Origin: a virus
IMG/VR virus record: IMGVR_UViG_3300035688_000013
Location: 1-45,660 of that record
Direction: 5' to 3' (one strand)
DNA length: 45,660 nt
Part shown: piece after piece, positions 13,541-21,651 of the stretch
How positions within the stretch are numbered: the stretch's first letter is position 1
Layout: every line of letters begins with the position of its first letter
Program-made: the position numbers and the translations under genes
The notes under the pieces: generated by a model
Told to the model about the DNA's origin: nothing
The model's input: only the letters and a program-made list of their open reading frames with translations
Database searches by the model: none

Positions 13541-13698
13541 GCTTTCACCTTCTCTCCCTCTAGTTCCGTCTTATGACCGCAATAAGGACACTTTTTAACT
13601 ATTCCTGAGTACCACTCGCGAAACCGTGATCTTCCGTAGGCTTCGCATTTAGGGTTTGTGCAGATCCAAATTCGGTGAGGATCAAAATTCGGGTTCAT
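13537..13698 (-). CDS. Zinc-ribbon protein, 53 aa
   Basis: Start at ATG 13698, nine bases after the stop of the next upstream gene; a longer frame exists but would overlap that gene. CTNPKC (13-18) and CPYC (37-40) form a rubredoxin-like zinc ribbon with aromatic residues between. Ends KVKA, carrying the next ribosome site. Confidence 0.7.
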   Translation of the reverse strand: MNPNFDPHRIWICTNPKCEAYGRSRFREWYSGIVKKCPYCGHKTELEGEKVKA

Positions 13699-13705
13699 TG
13701 GGTTT

Positions 13706-13846
13706 TCAAGCCTCCAATGCCCATGAACCGTCTGCGTATAGCACCAATCTGTTCCCTTTTTTATCCTTGAAATGTTTAGATTGACTAGCTGTTTGTACGA
13801 GGACAAAGTGCATACCCATCTTGTTTAGTTCATCGAACTTGTTCAT
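13706..13846 (-). CDS. Hypothetical protein, 46 aa
   Basis: ATGA overlap with the upstream zinc gene. Helix at the start (NKFDELNKMG), then strands with a turn (KDKKGNRLVLYADGSWAL). No cysteines. It competes with the long form of 13537; the coupling overlap favours this frame. Confidence 0.6.
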   Translation of the reverse strand: MNKFDELNKMGMHFVLVQTASQSKHFKDKKGNRLVLYADGSWALEA

Positions 13847-14013
13847 TGTTTTGTTTTCCTCCCTTCATCCGCTAACGTGATTAGGTTAGCCGTGCGATAC
13901 CCGCACGCTGGACATTCCAATTCGTGGCTTGCATCATCCGCCTTATCCGCTTCTAACGCTTCAGGCGTCGGCTGAAAAGTAACTCTCGCACCGCATCCAG
14001 GACACTTTGCCAT
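13843..14013 (-). CDS. Zinc-ribbon protein, 56 aa
   Basis: Begins MAKCPGCGARVTF with CxxC at 4-7 and CPAC at about 35-38, a textbook two-knuckle ribbon, then a Thr/Lys end. Start at ATG 14013; the in-frame ATG further upstream would overlap the neighbour. Confidence 0.7.
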   Translation of the reverse strand: MAKCPGCGARVTFQPTPEALEADKADDASHELECPACGYRTANLITLADEGRKTKQ

Positions 14014-14017
14014 TTTG

Positions 14018-14203
14018 CTATGCCCTCCCAAACTTCTCGGCAAACGCCTTAACGCCTTCCATTCCCTTGACTAGCCAGTAAGTGCCATCTGGGGCAATGG
14101 CTGCGTATTCAACGTTTTGCACGTTTAATACTACCCGCTTGTTGTTTGGGCCTAGTCCGTAGGCTTGTGCTTGTTCAGCAGTTAGTTGCTCGAGGTTGTT
14201 CAT
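14018..14203 (-). CDS. Hypothetical protein, 61 aa
   Basis: ATG 14203 preceded by AAGGAGAAAAAC. Helical start (LEQLTAEQAQAYG) and a beta-rich middle (RVVLNVQNVEYAAIAPDG) ending in a helix. First gene of the island from the 14231-14269 promoter. Not recognised. Confidence 0.7.
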   Translation of the reverse strand: MNNLEQLTAEQAQAYGLGPNNKRVVLNVQNVEYAAIAPDGTYWLVKGMEGVKAFAEKFGRA

Positions 14204-14230
14204 TTTTGTTTTTCTCCTTACTACCACTAC

Positions 14231-14269
14231 ACACATACTAGTATAAAAGGTTTGCTACATAACAGTAGC
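14231..14269. promoter_or_regulatory. Bidirectional promoter with GCTAC/GTAGC inverted repeat
   Basis: ACTAGTATAAAAGG (14238-14250) can act as TATA in both directions, serving the minus-strand gene at 14203 and the plus-strand gene at 14302. GCTAC (14254-14258) and GTAGC (14265-14269) flank ATAACA, an operator-like hairpin. Confidence 0.6.
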
Positions 14270-14301
14270 ATACCAAAACATAAACCAAAAGGGTTGATAA
14301 C

Positions 14302-14421
14302 ATGAACTGTCCGCACTGCCAAAAACCCATGACATACACATGGGATCCCTACGGCAAACAGCCGCCGCGCTGGATCTGCAATGAATGCGGCCATACACAG
14401 CTCGGCGAAAGCCAACCTTGA
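14302..14421 (+). CDS. Zinc-ribbon protein, 39 aa
   Basis: CPHC (3-6) and CNEC (26-29) with an aromatic linker; begins MNCPHCQKPM. The 39 residues are essentially just the ribbon. Likely binds nucleic acid or a host polymerase subunit. Confidence 0.65.
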   Translation: MNCPHCQKPMTYTWDPYGKQPPRWICNECGHTQLGESQP

Positions 14422-14441
14422 GTCGCACTAGAAGGGATAAA

Positions 14442-14576
14442 ATGAAAGAAGTTAAAACGAAGATTTGCCTCAATTGCCTAATCGATTTCGTTCCTGAAAA
14501 ACCTAGCTGGGAATATTGCGATGATTGCCAAGAAAATTATGAGCATGCACCAGACTATCGCGCCAGACTACGTTGA
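14442..14576 (+). CDS. Zinc-ribbon protein, 44 aa
   Basis: Start at ATG 14442 near GAAGGGATAA. CLNC (8-11) and CDDC (26-29) form a zinc ribbon; the end is basic. Confidence 0.65.
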   Translation: MKEVKTKICLNCLIDFVPEKPSWEYCDDCQENYEHAPDYRARLR

Positions 14577-14603
14577 AACCCACAAGGAGACACGTAAAAC
14601 ACA

Positions 14604-14618
14604 GAAAAGGCTTTAAAT
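14604..14618 (+). promoter_or_regulatory. BRE/TATA promoter for a leaderless gene
   Basis: GAAAAGGCTTTAAAT ends 22 bp before the ATG at 14641, the spacing expected for a leaderless archaeal message. Confidence 0.65.
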
Positions 14619-14640
14619 TCAATCGAGATCTAGAGAATTC

Positions 14641-14841
14641 ATGGCAGAAGAGAAGAAAGAAACATGGAAATGTCGCTTCTGTGATAAAACAATCATTCTT
14701 AAGTTTAGAATGCAGAACGGCAAACCTACGCTCTGGAATTCTGAAATTATAAGCGAATTCTTTGAACACGCCGAACAAGAACATCCAATAGAGCTACAAC
14801 AAAAAACTTTCTGGGCATCCATTAAAAAAATAAAACCTTAA
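14641..14841 (+). CDS. C2H2-type zinc-finger protein, 66 aa
   Basis: CRFC (11-14) followed by HAEQEH (about 43-48) gives a C2H2 finger. Leaderless start. Codons 61-63 contain seven consecutive A (14824-14830); a -1 slip there would extend the protein into the frame that encodes a membrane helix (to 14993). Confidence 0.75.
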   Translation: MAEEKKETWKCRFCDKTIILKFRMQNGKPTLWNSEIISEFFEHAEQEHPIELQQKTFWASIKKIKP

Positions 14842-14882
14842 GCGAAACCTTTTCTGCACTAGGACAAAGAGGACAGGCAGCT

Positions 14883-14993
14883 TTGATAAGTCAACAAACA
14901 TTCTTTACAGTACTCACAATCATCTTTCTAACTGCTGGCATACTGCTAATACCTTACGAAGCACTCATTCAACGACACATTAAACACAGTTAA
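14883..14993 (+). CDS. Membrane micro-protein or frameshift extension, 36 aa
   Basis: TTG start, single hydrophobic helix (FFTVLTIIFLTAGILLIPY) and a basic tail. The same frame is open from 14829, joined to the zinc-finger gene by a possible -1 slip at AAAAAAA. There is no good ribosome site before the TTG, which leaves both readings open. Confidence 0.5.
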   Translation: MISQQTFFTVLTIIFLTAGILLIPYEALIQRHIKHS

Positions 14994-15519
14994 CCACACA
15001 AACACACACCACAACAACATAACCCGACTAAACAACATAAAACAACATATAGAACCAAAACTACACACCCATGTAACCAAACAACAACCCAATGTAAACA
15101 AATACACAACAACCCAAAGAGCCACCATAAACGTACGCTGTGCCCCTCGCGTAATCGTTTTAAGAATAGGGGTCAGTGGATCAGGGGTAAGTCGCACCTG
15201 CGACTTGTGTAAGTGTTGGAGTTTGCTGGCGCCTCGTTAAATAACCCTCGATAATGTCCATGCGAAGCAGCTGAAGCATGGTGTTAGTCTCATTACTATT
15301 GTAATATGTACGTGCATACGCAAGCATACTCCATATGCATGGCACTATATGTGCTAAAGCATATCTGATATACATGATGCAAATAGTACACACAAACTTC
15401 AACCAAGCCCGTTGGAGTGGTTTTTGTGTTTTTGTGTTGTGGTTTGGTTGAACTTATGGTTACTATTATGGTCATTTCGCGAGAAGACTGTATTGTTTGG
15501 ATAAATGGTGCTGATTGTG
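14994..15519. other. Non-coding region before the terminase genes
   Basis: About 526 bp without a supported gene. From 14991 to about 15130 the plus strand is almost free of G and rich in A/C. Next is a perfect palindrome (15189-15206), then an AT-rich part (about 15300-15390) with repeated GCATA/CATATGC words, then a GT-rich part (15410-15450). A 73-codon minus-strand frame (15181-15402) and a 32-codon plus-strand frame (15456-15554) exist but lack ribosome sites. Position suggests a packaging site, origin or regulatory RNA. Confidence 0.6.
15189..15206. promoter_or_regulatory. Perfect 8-bp palindrome with CC loop
   Basis: AAGTCGCA-CC-TGCGACTT. The strongest short inverted repeat in the non-coding region; could be a protein site, a recombination core or an RNA hairpin. 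It lacks a following T-tract, so it is not a typical terminator. Confidence 0.6.
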
Positions 15520-15972
15520 ATGTTAGAAACAAAAGACCTGAAAGAGTTGGATAGTCGTGACGTTGCAGATGCTCCCAGAGTGATGGCTATGCTGTTTGAA
15601 GGTAAGGAGCATACTGAGATAGCGGATGCTTTAGGGATGGAGCAAGCAAGCATAACGCGGAAGATTCACAGGCTTATGGATACGCGGGAGTTTCAGAACG
15701 CGTTGACGACAGAGTGGATTCGACGTTATGGCGAGATGCAAATTTCTAACCCGAAGGAAGCATTTAAGCATCTTACCCGACTGGTTGCGCAGACTATCAC
15801 CCGTCACTTCGAGAGTAATCAGGAGGTTACGTTGACAGAGAGGCGTGAACTTGTCACAATCGCAATCCGAAATTATGAGGCAGAAACTGAAGCAGAACTT
15901 GATAGAATTCTTCAGGCAAACCGTCTTAGAGAACCAGTGGATTCCACACCCTCCACACCCGAAACAAGCTAG
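15505..15972 (+). CDS. terS: Terminase small subunit, 155 aa
   Basis: Lies directly before the large subunit. The N-terminal half has a helix-turn-helix (HTEIADALGMEQASITRKIH, about 36-55) typical of terminase small subunits that recognise packaging DNA; the C-terminal half is helical for ring formation and ends Thr/Ser/Pro-rich. ATG at 15505 is used; ATG 15520 is possible. Its end overlaps the large subunit by nearly 100 bases in another frame. Confidence 0.75.
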   Translation: MVLIVMLETKDLKELDSRDVADAPRVMAMLFEGKEHTEIADALGMEQASITRKIHRLMDTREFQNALTTEWIRRYGEMQISNPKEAFKHLTRLVAQTITRHFESNQEVTLTERRELVTIAIRNYEAETEAELDRILQANRLREPVDSTPSTPETS

Positions 15973-17158
15973 TTTCCTCATGCTTGACTGCCGCGAAGCA
16001 CTGTATGGCGGCGCAGCAGGCGGAGGCAAAAGCGACGCGCTCTTGATGGCAGCGTTGCAGTTCGTTGACATACCAGAATATTCAGCGATAATCTTCAGAC
16101 GAAGCTTCACCGACCTAGCATTGCCAGGGGCCCTAATGGATAGGTCGCAAGAGTGGCTCGGCGGAACAAAAGCCCGCTATAACAACTTAAACCACATCTG
16201 GACGTTCCCTTCAGGCGCAACACTCGCATTCGGCAACCTAGAACACGAACAAGACAAGTTCCGCTACCAAAGCGCAGAATTCCAGTACATAGGCTTCGAC
16301 GAACTCACCCAATTCCTCGAATCACAATACCGTTACCTCTTCAGCAGACTCAGACGCGCCACCAACAGTCCAATCCCACTCCGCATGAGAGCCGCCAGCA
16401 ACCCCGGCAACATCGGCCACGACTGGGTAAAACAGCGATTCATGCTTGAAGGCTCACAATATGGCCGAATCTTCATCCCCGCAAAACTCGAAGACAACCC
16501 CTCCTTAGACAGAAAAAAATACATCGAAAGCCTAACTGAACTTGACCCCATCACGCGAAGGCAATACCTCAACGGAGAATGGACTGCAAGACACGGCGGC
16601 AACATTTTCCTAAGAGAATGGTTCCAAATCATCAACGAAACGCCTGCAACCGTTCGACTCGCACGATTCTGGGACATGGCAGCCACCGAACCCAAACTCA
16701 ACAGAGACCCAGACTACACGGTAGGCGCATTAGTCGGAGAAACAAAAGGAATCTCCTACATCATAGACATCAAACGAATCAGAAAACCCCCACCCCAAGT
16801 TGAAGCATTGATAAAACAAACCGCCCAAACAGATCCGCCGAACACGAGAACCTACATGGAACAAGAACCAGGAAGCAGTGGAGTCGGACAAATCGACTAC
16901 TACGCTCGACAAGTTCTCCACGGCCACAGTTTCTGGGGAGTCAAAAGCACAGGACCCAAAGCAGAACGCGCCGTACCCGTCTCAAGCGCAGCCGAAGCGG
17001 GAAACGTCAAACTCAAACAGGCACCATGGAACAACACGCTTCTAGACGAATTTGAAGCTTTTCCACAAGGATCACATGACGACCAAGTAGACGCTGTCAG
17101 CGGCGCATTCCAACAGTTGCGCCATCACGGAGACATTCACGCTTGGAGACTCGGATAA
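15875..17158 (+). CDS. terL: Terminase large subunit, 427 aa
   Basis: ATPase and nuclease that packages DNA into the prohead. Walker A GGAAGGGKS at about 45-53, Walker B IGFDEL near 140, motif-III-like SNPGN near 180, then the RNase-H-like nuclease with RFWDMA (about 258-263) and HDDQVDAV near the C-terminus supplying acidic residues. I start at ATG 15875; GTG 15845 is in frame and adds ten residues. The overlap with the small subunit is unusually long. Confidence 0.92.
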   Translation: MRQKLKQNLIEFFRQTVLENQWIPHPPHPKQASFLMLDCREALYGGAAGGGKSDALLMAALQFVDIPEYSAIIFRRSFTDLALPGALMDRSQEWLGGTKARYNNLNHIWTFPSGATLAFGNLEHEQDKFRYQSAEFQYIGFDELTQFLESQYRYLFSRLRRATNSPIPLRMRAASNPGNIGHDWVKQRFMLEGSQYGRIFIPAKLEDNPSLDRKKYIESLTELDPITRRQYLNGEWTARHGGNIFLREWFQIINETPATVRLARFWDMAATEPKLNRDPDYTVGALVGETKGISYIIDIKRIRKPPPQVEALIKQTAQTDPPNTRTYMEQEPGSSGVGQIDYYARQVLHGHSFWGVKSTGPKAERAVPVSSAAEAGNVKLKQAPWNNTLLDEFEAFPQGSHDDQVDAVSGAFQQLRHHGDIHAWRLG

Positions 17159-17186
17159 AAATGAACTATTTTGGAGGTGCATATAA

Positions 17187-17414
17187 ACGAAAATCATCCA
17201 TGTGAAAATACTAGATCCGTTGCATTCCACCAAAGAAGATGTTAATTATGTGGCTAAGATGATAGGTGATACTCTGAAAGAAAAAGACTTGCTTGACGAC
17301 TACGCTTATTTTGTCACTTCAAACATGGAATTATCCATTGACCAAATAGACGATTTTGAAACAAAAATGAAGAACTGGATTAAGGATTTGCGAGAGAGAG
17401 CGATTCACCAATGA
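17187..17414 (+). CDS. Hypothetical protein with likely ACG start, 75 aa
   Basis: The nearest standard start, GTG 17202, lies 23 bases beyond a strong ribosome site (GGAGGTG, 17173-17179). An in-frame ACG at 17187 sits at the right distance, directly after a TAA in the same frame, giving KIIHVKILDPLHSTKED. The product is acidic and helical. Its stop overlaps the next ATG. Not recognised. Confidence 0.65.
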   Translation, partial: TKIIHVKILDPLHSTKEDVNYVAKMIGDTLKEKDLLDDYAYFVTSNMELSIDQIDDFETKMKNWIKDLRERAIHQ

Positions 17415-17677
17415 GTTGGTTCACACGGTATAAACGCAGAAAACATGAACCCACACTCCTAGCCACGCTAGCAGAAGCCAAACAGTTCAAAGACCTCATA
17501 GGCAAACAGTCCTGCACGGCTTGCGGGCAAAACAAACTTGTGCTTGGCAGTTTCAAGAGGAATCCAGTAGGGTGGGAAGCCGAGGTTTCGTGTGGCAACT
17601 GCAATTTTCGCGGAGTAGTCAACAGTGAAGGTTTCGAGTTTAAAGGAGTAAGTAGCAAGGGGAAAGCAAGAGAATGA
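17411..17677 (+). CDS. Zinc-ribbon protein, 88 aa
   Basis: CTAC (35-38) and CGNC (about 60-63) surround a beta-rich segment as in TFIIS-type ribbons. The last codons (GKARE) carry a GGGAAAGCAAGAGAATG junction that is repeated at the end of the next gene. Situated in the late operon between terminase and structural genes. Confidence 0.7.
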   Translation: MSWFTRYKRRKHEPTLLATLAEAKQFKDLIGKQSCTACGQNKLVLGSFKRNPVGWEAEVSCGNCNFRGVVNSEGFEFKGVSSKGKARE

Positions 17678-18051
17678 AAGAAGAAACAAGGTTAATCAAA
17701 AGTCTAGGTCAACAACTTTATGGTTCAAAAGGTAAAACCAAAAAGAAAATCGCTATTGAAAGACGCAAATACCTGCTTTTTGAAACACAGAACAAGCAGA
17801 AACTTGCCTTAGAACATGACCCAATGCGCAGATACCTTAACATATTCAAGGAATCTGACCTTTATGACAGCCCCAGTTACCAGATACCTGAATCCTTCCT
17901 AGAAAATGACTATGAATTTGGCAAATGCCCAACCTGCGGCAATCTCGCCATAACTTCAACACATGGAACTATGTCATCTACTATTTGCATTGAACCACCA
18001 AACTTTCACCGTTTTACGATAGATAATAACAAAGGGAAAGCAAGAGAATGA
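17674..18051 (+). CDS. Hypothetical protein with CxxC, 125 aa
   Basis: ATGA overlap. Lys-rich N-terminus (about 1-45), then an acidic middle and one CPTC pair (about 89-92) with a later Cys. Ends NKGKARE like its neighbour, so the 3' junction was duplicated. No family recognised. Confidence 0.65.
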   Translation: MKEETRLIKSLGQQLYGSKGKTKKKIAIERRKYLLFETQNKQKLALEHDPMRRYLNIFKESDLYDSPSYQIPESFLENDYEFGKCPTCGNLAITSTHGTMSSTICIEPPNFHRFTIDNNKGKARE

Positions 18052-18665
18052 CTGAAAAAACTGAGAATGATGCCCAACGCATTAAACGCCTATTCGACGA
18101 ACGCAAAGCAACACACGCCAGAAAACCCGTTGTCAACTTGGACGCGCCTTTCCAAACCGCATCCACTGATGTTGAGTCGATCAAAGGCAAAGTTGTTGAT
18201 GATTCGCAGATTGGCGACAAAAAAGTCTTAGCCTACAATGCAACCACGGGCAAACTGGGTTATACGCGCATGCACGCTGCTGGAAGCGGAGCAGGATTCA
18301 CTTGGAAAGACCCTCCACTACAATGTTATGAGGACCTCAATAGAGTTGTTGACCTAGCGCTAACAGACATTAACTTGACGACTTACACAGCTACAAACGC
18401 GAAAGCAGCCCTAATCAAAGTTGAACACCAAGCAGTAGTAATGGGCGCAGGCGACTATGTCACATGGCAGTTTAAACAGAAAGACTCTGGCGCAGGCGAA
18501 ATGGTGCAACTAAACATGTTCCATGATCTTGTTCAAACAGCCTTCAGCGACACACATGACGTCATCGTAGGCTTAGACGTAAACCGCATCGTGCAAATGA
18601 GCATCTCGCTGACGGCAGGCTGGACAGTCACCACAAGACTCTTCGTTCTAGGATACTGGACGTAG
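18048..18665 (+). CDS. Virion-associated protein with MTEK-type N-terminus, 205 aa
   Basis: Starts MTEKTENDAQRIKRLFDERK, a peptide shared in outline with 26774-27349 and 31697-31984. Residues about 60-85 form a Gly-rich hinge; the C-terminal half is beta-rich and regular (TAGWTVTTRLFVLGYW), like a decoration or fibre jelly-roll. Directly upstream of the portal gene. Likely a virion component; exact role unknown. Confidence 0.65.
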   Translation: MTEKTENDAQRIKRLFDERKATHARKPVVNLDAPFQTASTDVESIKGKVVDDSQIGDKKVLAYNATTGKLGYTRMHAAGSGAGFTWKDPPLQCYEDLNRVVDLALTDINLTTYTATNAKAALIKVEHQAVVMGAGDYVTWQFKQKDSGAGEMVQLNMFHDLVQTAFSDTHDVIVGLDVNRIVQMSISLTAGWTVTTRLFVLGYWT

Positions 18666-18670
18666 ATCAA

Positions 18671-20068
18671 ATGAGCAACCGTTTTGAACTTAAACACATT
18701 GGGCTAGCCACTGCCATGCCTCGTGGCAGAGCCATGAGCATCCCCCTCTCTGGAACAGAAGGCGGAGGCGAATTCGGCGCATTAATCCTAGATGAAGACC
18801 GCACTTTCGCGGTAACGCGGGAACCCGTAGCGCATCGCATAGTCTTCACGGTTGCACATGACATTTTCGACCATTGGTTCCAACTTTACTTAGAGGGCAG
18901 TGAGCAGGACAAAACCTTCGATACTGCTATCCAGAAGGAACTCACCAGAATCAACGCCAAACCTGAACTCATGCGCATGTCAACGTTTGACCGCGCCTAC
19001 GGCTGGGCAATCATCGTGTTGGGCTATGAAGACGGGGCAGGAAGTCTTGCTGAACCAGCAACAAACCCGCAAGGGTTACATGAGGTGAAAGCGTACAGTC
19101 CCGTGCAGATTACAAAGGTTGATGAAGTCAAAGGCAAGTCTCGTTTAGATGATCCACATTACGGCTTACCCGAATACTATTACGTCAAACGTGGCAATCA
19201 ATTAAGTCCCCTCAAAATCCACTATTCAAGAGTAATCCACTTTGCATCAAGACTGCTAGACCACGATTGGAAAGGCATGAGCACCCTCGATCCCGTGTGG
19301 GATGACATTGTCACGCTACGGAACATCAGGTGGGGCATGGGGCAAACCATGTACCGCTACGGACACGGCTTCCCAGACCTCACGTTTGAGGGCGCAGAGT
19401 TAGCGGACATTGACGCTTGGATTGAGGATGCCAACTTTGCCAACCTGTCAGCTCGCACATACTTTGCGCACAACGAAAAACAGACGATAGAATTCAAGGG
19501 ACTCGCAGGACGCGCCCTTGACCCGATGAACTATTACTTGCCAATCATGGAAAACATCAGCGCAGGCTCAGGCATCCCACTTGCCATTTTACGCGGAGTT
19601 CAAGCTGGAACGTTGACGGGTTCGGAAGTGAACCAGCAAGAGTATTTCGCGCTCATCGGCGACGAAGAAACCTACTATGAAACTGGAATCCGCCAACTCA
19701 TAAACGCAATCCTCCAAACCGTCGGAGAAAGCGAGGTTCAATTCAAGTTCAAGTGGATGGGCGGCTTCCAACTTGACGACCTGAAGCAGGCCCAAATAGA
19801 TCAGGTGAAGGCTCAAACGTTGCAGACAAAGGGCGATTGGCACACTCGGAACGAGTTGCGCAAGATGGAAGACCCAACCTTGAAGGATTTGACTAAAGAG
19901 CAAGGCGGAGACGAACTTCTCAACAAAGGACCTCAGAACCTTTTTGAACCAAACAAGTTTCCAACTGGAAACGCTCCTGAACAGCGCCAGCCAGATACAA
20001 ACCTCAACAAAGACGCAAGTGAAAAGGACGATAAACGGTACACGGTGATTGAGCATAAGCAACGTTGA
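18671..20068 (+). CDS. Portal protein, DUF1073-like, 465 aa
   Basis: Forms the vertex ring through which DNA enters and leaves the head. The segments IHYSRVIHFASRLLDHDWKG, STLDPVWDDIVTLRNI and GMGQTMYRYGHG follow the DUF1073/Mu gp29-like pattern, and a helical stem region (DEETYYETGIRQLINAIL) is near 325-350. Pro/Gln-rich C-terminal tail. Length fits the family. Confidence 0.85.
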   Translation: MSNRFELKHIGLATAMPRGRAMSIPLSGTEGGGEFGALILDEDRTFAVTREPVAHRIVFTVAHDIFDHWFQLYLEGSEQDKTFDTAIQKELTRINAKPELMRMSTFDRAYGWAIIVLGYEDGAGSLAEPATNPQGLHEVKAYSPVQITKVDEVKGKSRLDDPHYGLPEYYYVKRGNQLSPLKIHYSRVIHFASRLLDHDWKGMSTLDPVWDDIVTLRNIRWGMGQTMYRYGHGFPDLTFEGAELADIDAWIEDANFANLSARTYFAHNEKQTIEFKGLAGRALDPMNYYLPIMENISAGSGIPLAILRGVQAGTLTGSEVNQQEYFALIGDEETYYETGIRQLINAILQTVGESEVQFKFKWMGGFQLDDLKQAQIDQVKAQTLQTKGDWHTRNELRKMEDPTLKDLTKEQGGDELLNKGPQNLFEPNKFPTGNAPEQRQPDTNLNKDASEKDDKRYTVIEHKQR

Positions 20069-20243
20069 AGCCCTCCGAAAAGAACTCCGCGAATGCTTGG
20101 GCGAATTCGACAAGTTAAGACCCAAACTTGAAGCCGAAGCACTCCAGAATCCTCAAATCAAGAAATTCCTTGCGTTGGCAGACAAGATTAAAGCTGAAAG
20201 TGCAAAGTTGGAGTCCGCTTCGCTTCCCAAGAAGTCATCTTAG
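20049..20243 (+). CDS. Small coiled-coil protein, 64 aa
   Basis: TTG start overlapping the portal end by 20 bases. Heptad pattern (ALRKELRECLGEFDKLRPKL) across most of the length. May be a portal-associated or scaffold-like factor. Confidence 0.6.
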   Translation: MSISNVEALRKELRECLGEFDKLRPKLEAEALQNPQIKKFLALADKIKAESAKLESASLPKKSS

Positions 20244-20366
20244 GCAAACAGTCTTCCTGCAAAAGACTTTCGCAACCATGAAGGACACGGACTAGCAGTT
20301 TTGAAGCCTTTGAACTTGAAAGGAAGCGAAGGGACAACAATAACCAGTTTATGGTGAAGAATAGGT

Positions 20367-20537
20367 TTGACAAAAAGACCTAGCGGGTTTGACACACAAG
20401 AAGAATACAATACTTACATGCGTGAGTATCGAAAGAGACAAGCGGCAGAAAATGCGTTACAGCGAAATCGTCTTGGTTTCCTAGAACTTGAAGTTGAACG
20501 GTTACAAAAATGCCTAACGGTAGCACTCAACAAATGA
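20367..20537 (+). CDS. Charged helical protein, 56 aa
   Basis: TTG start; frame MTKRPSGFDTQEEYNTYMRE continuing with a Lys/Arg/Glu helix to the stop, which overlaps the next ATG. The motif YMREYRKRQ resembles YVRKYQARN at the start of the minus-strand capsid paralog (22217-22963). The 123 bp before it (20244-20366) show no better frame. Confidence 0.6.
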   Translation: MTKRPSGFDTQEEYNTYMREYRKRQAAENALQRNRLGFLELEVERLQKCLTVALNK

Positions 20538-20812
20538 CATGCCTTCACCACATCGTTGACGCAGTTCAAGTCGTCAAAGCCGTCCAGCAACCCAGCGGCA
20601 CAAGTTGGTACACACACGAAGACATCTGGCTATTCAGACCCGTATTTGACGACAAAGTATGCGACGTCTGCGCTGGCTACGAGGCTGAAGCACAGTGGCA
20701 CGGCGACGAAATCGTACTGGAATTTCCCGATCACATGATCGTTGACGCTGACAGAATCAAAGTCAATATTCATCCCAACTGCAGATGTTATCTGGAACGG
20801 GTCATAATCTGA
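20534..20812 (+). CDS. MuF-like minor head protein, C-terminal part only, 92 aa
   Basis: ATG 20534 in an ATGA overlap. Contains CDVC (about 43-46) and HPNCRC (about 81-86), the metal-binding signature at the end of Mu gpF-like head morphogenesis proteins. These normally exceed 250 residues, so only the terminal domain is present. Placed just after the portal, as usual for MuF. A second protein with the same signature is at 38128-38754. Confidence 0.7.
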   Translation: MTCLHHIVDAVQVVKAVQQPSGTSWYTHEDIWLFRPVFDDKVCDVCAGYEAEAQWHGDEIVLEFPDHMIVDADRIKVNIHPNCRCYLERVII

Positions 20813-21621
20813 TTCAAATATTCATCCCAACTTGGAACAGCGAACGCACAATCAAAGAATGCATTGAATCGCTGAAACAAACCAACTTAGACATCGACAT
20901 TACAGTAGTGGACAACTTTTCCACAGATGCCACCGTCAAGATAGCAAGGTCGGCACGAGCAAAAACCGTCAGTCTCAAAGCCAATGTTGGGCAAGCACGA
21001 ACGTGGATCTGCAGGAACGCAACAACCGACTGGTTTGTGATGGTTGACTCCGACGCCATGGCCTGTGATGGTTGGTTGGAACAACTTTTCACCTTTAAGG
21101 ATTCTTTCAAAGACAGAAGGTTAGCCGCTGTTTGCTGTTCTCCCCTAGAAAGGCAAGTCACAAATGACGTGAAGTTGAAACGGGCATTACAGGCTAACTC
21201 AACCAAATCTGCCAAATACTATTCAAAACCCTTCAAAAATGAAGGAAGATTCGCCGTTAGCCTCTGCCTCGTCAGAACGGATGCCGTCAGAAACTTTGAG
21301 ACAAACCATGCGGTTCTGGAAGACATACTATTCGGATGGTACGTCAACGACCACGGATGGAACTATTACACCGTGCCCATACCGTACTTCCACAAGCCTC
21401 TCTTAACTAAAGGAAACACGGTGAGGCGGGCAAGAATCATGGGCGCATGGATGCGCAAGATACGGTACACGTCACTGCCAGCCCTCCTGTTCAACTTGTT
21501 CCGCGTACCCGCGACCTCTCCTTGTGGCGCCAAAACCCAGAACTTCAAAGTCTACGTCAACCTCATCGTCGGATGGCTAACCCACAGCCGATACACAACC
21601 GACTACCAGTGGGCAAGGTGA
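20785..21621 (+). CDS. Family 2-like glycosyltransferase, 278 aa
   Basis: GT-A fold: IFIPTWNSE at the start, ITVVDNFSTD (nucleotide-sugar binding) and VMVDSDA, whose DSD is the metal-binding DxD. It would transfer sugar from a nucleotide donor, in the cytoplasm. No membrane span. With the following methyltransferase it forms a modification pair between head genes, perhaps decorating virion or host surface glycoprotein. Start ATG 20785 overlaps the MuF-like end. Confidence 0.85.
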   Translation: MLSGTGHNLIQIFIPTWNSERTIKECIESLKQTNLDIDITVVDNFSTDATVKIARSARAKTVSLKANVGQARTWICRNATTDWFVMVDSDAMACDGWLEQLFTFKDSFKDRRLAAVCCSPLERQVTNDVKLKRALQANSTKSAKYYSKPFKNEGRFAVSLCLVRTDAVRNFETNHAVLEDILFGWYVNDHGWNYYTVPIPYFHKPLLTKGNTVRRARIMGAWMRKIRYTSLPALLFNLFRVPATSPCGAKTQNFKVYVNLIVGWLTHSRYTTDYQWAR

Positions 21622-21651
21622 CACCCAATAGAGTTAATCAACAGGAAAACA

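Noticed and set aside
15181-15402. 73-codon minus-strand frame before the terminase
   Set aside because: No ribosome site or promoter; it covers the palindrome and AT-rich words of a region that looks non-coding.
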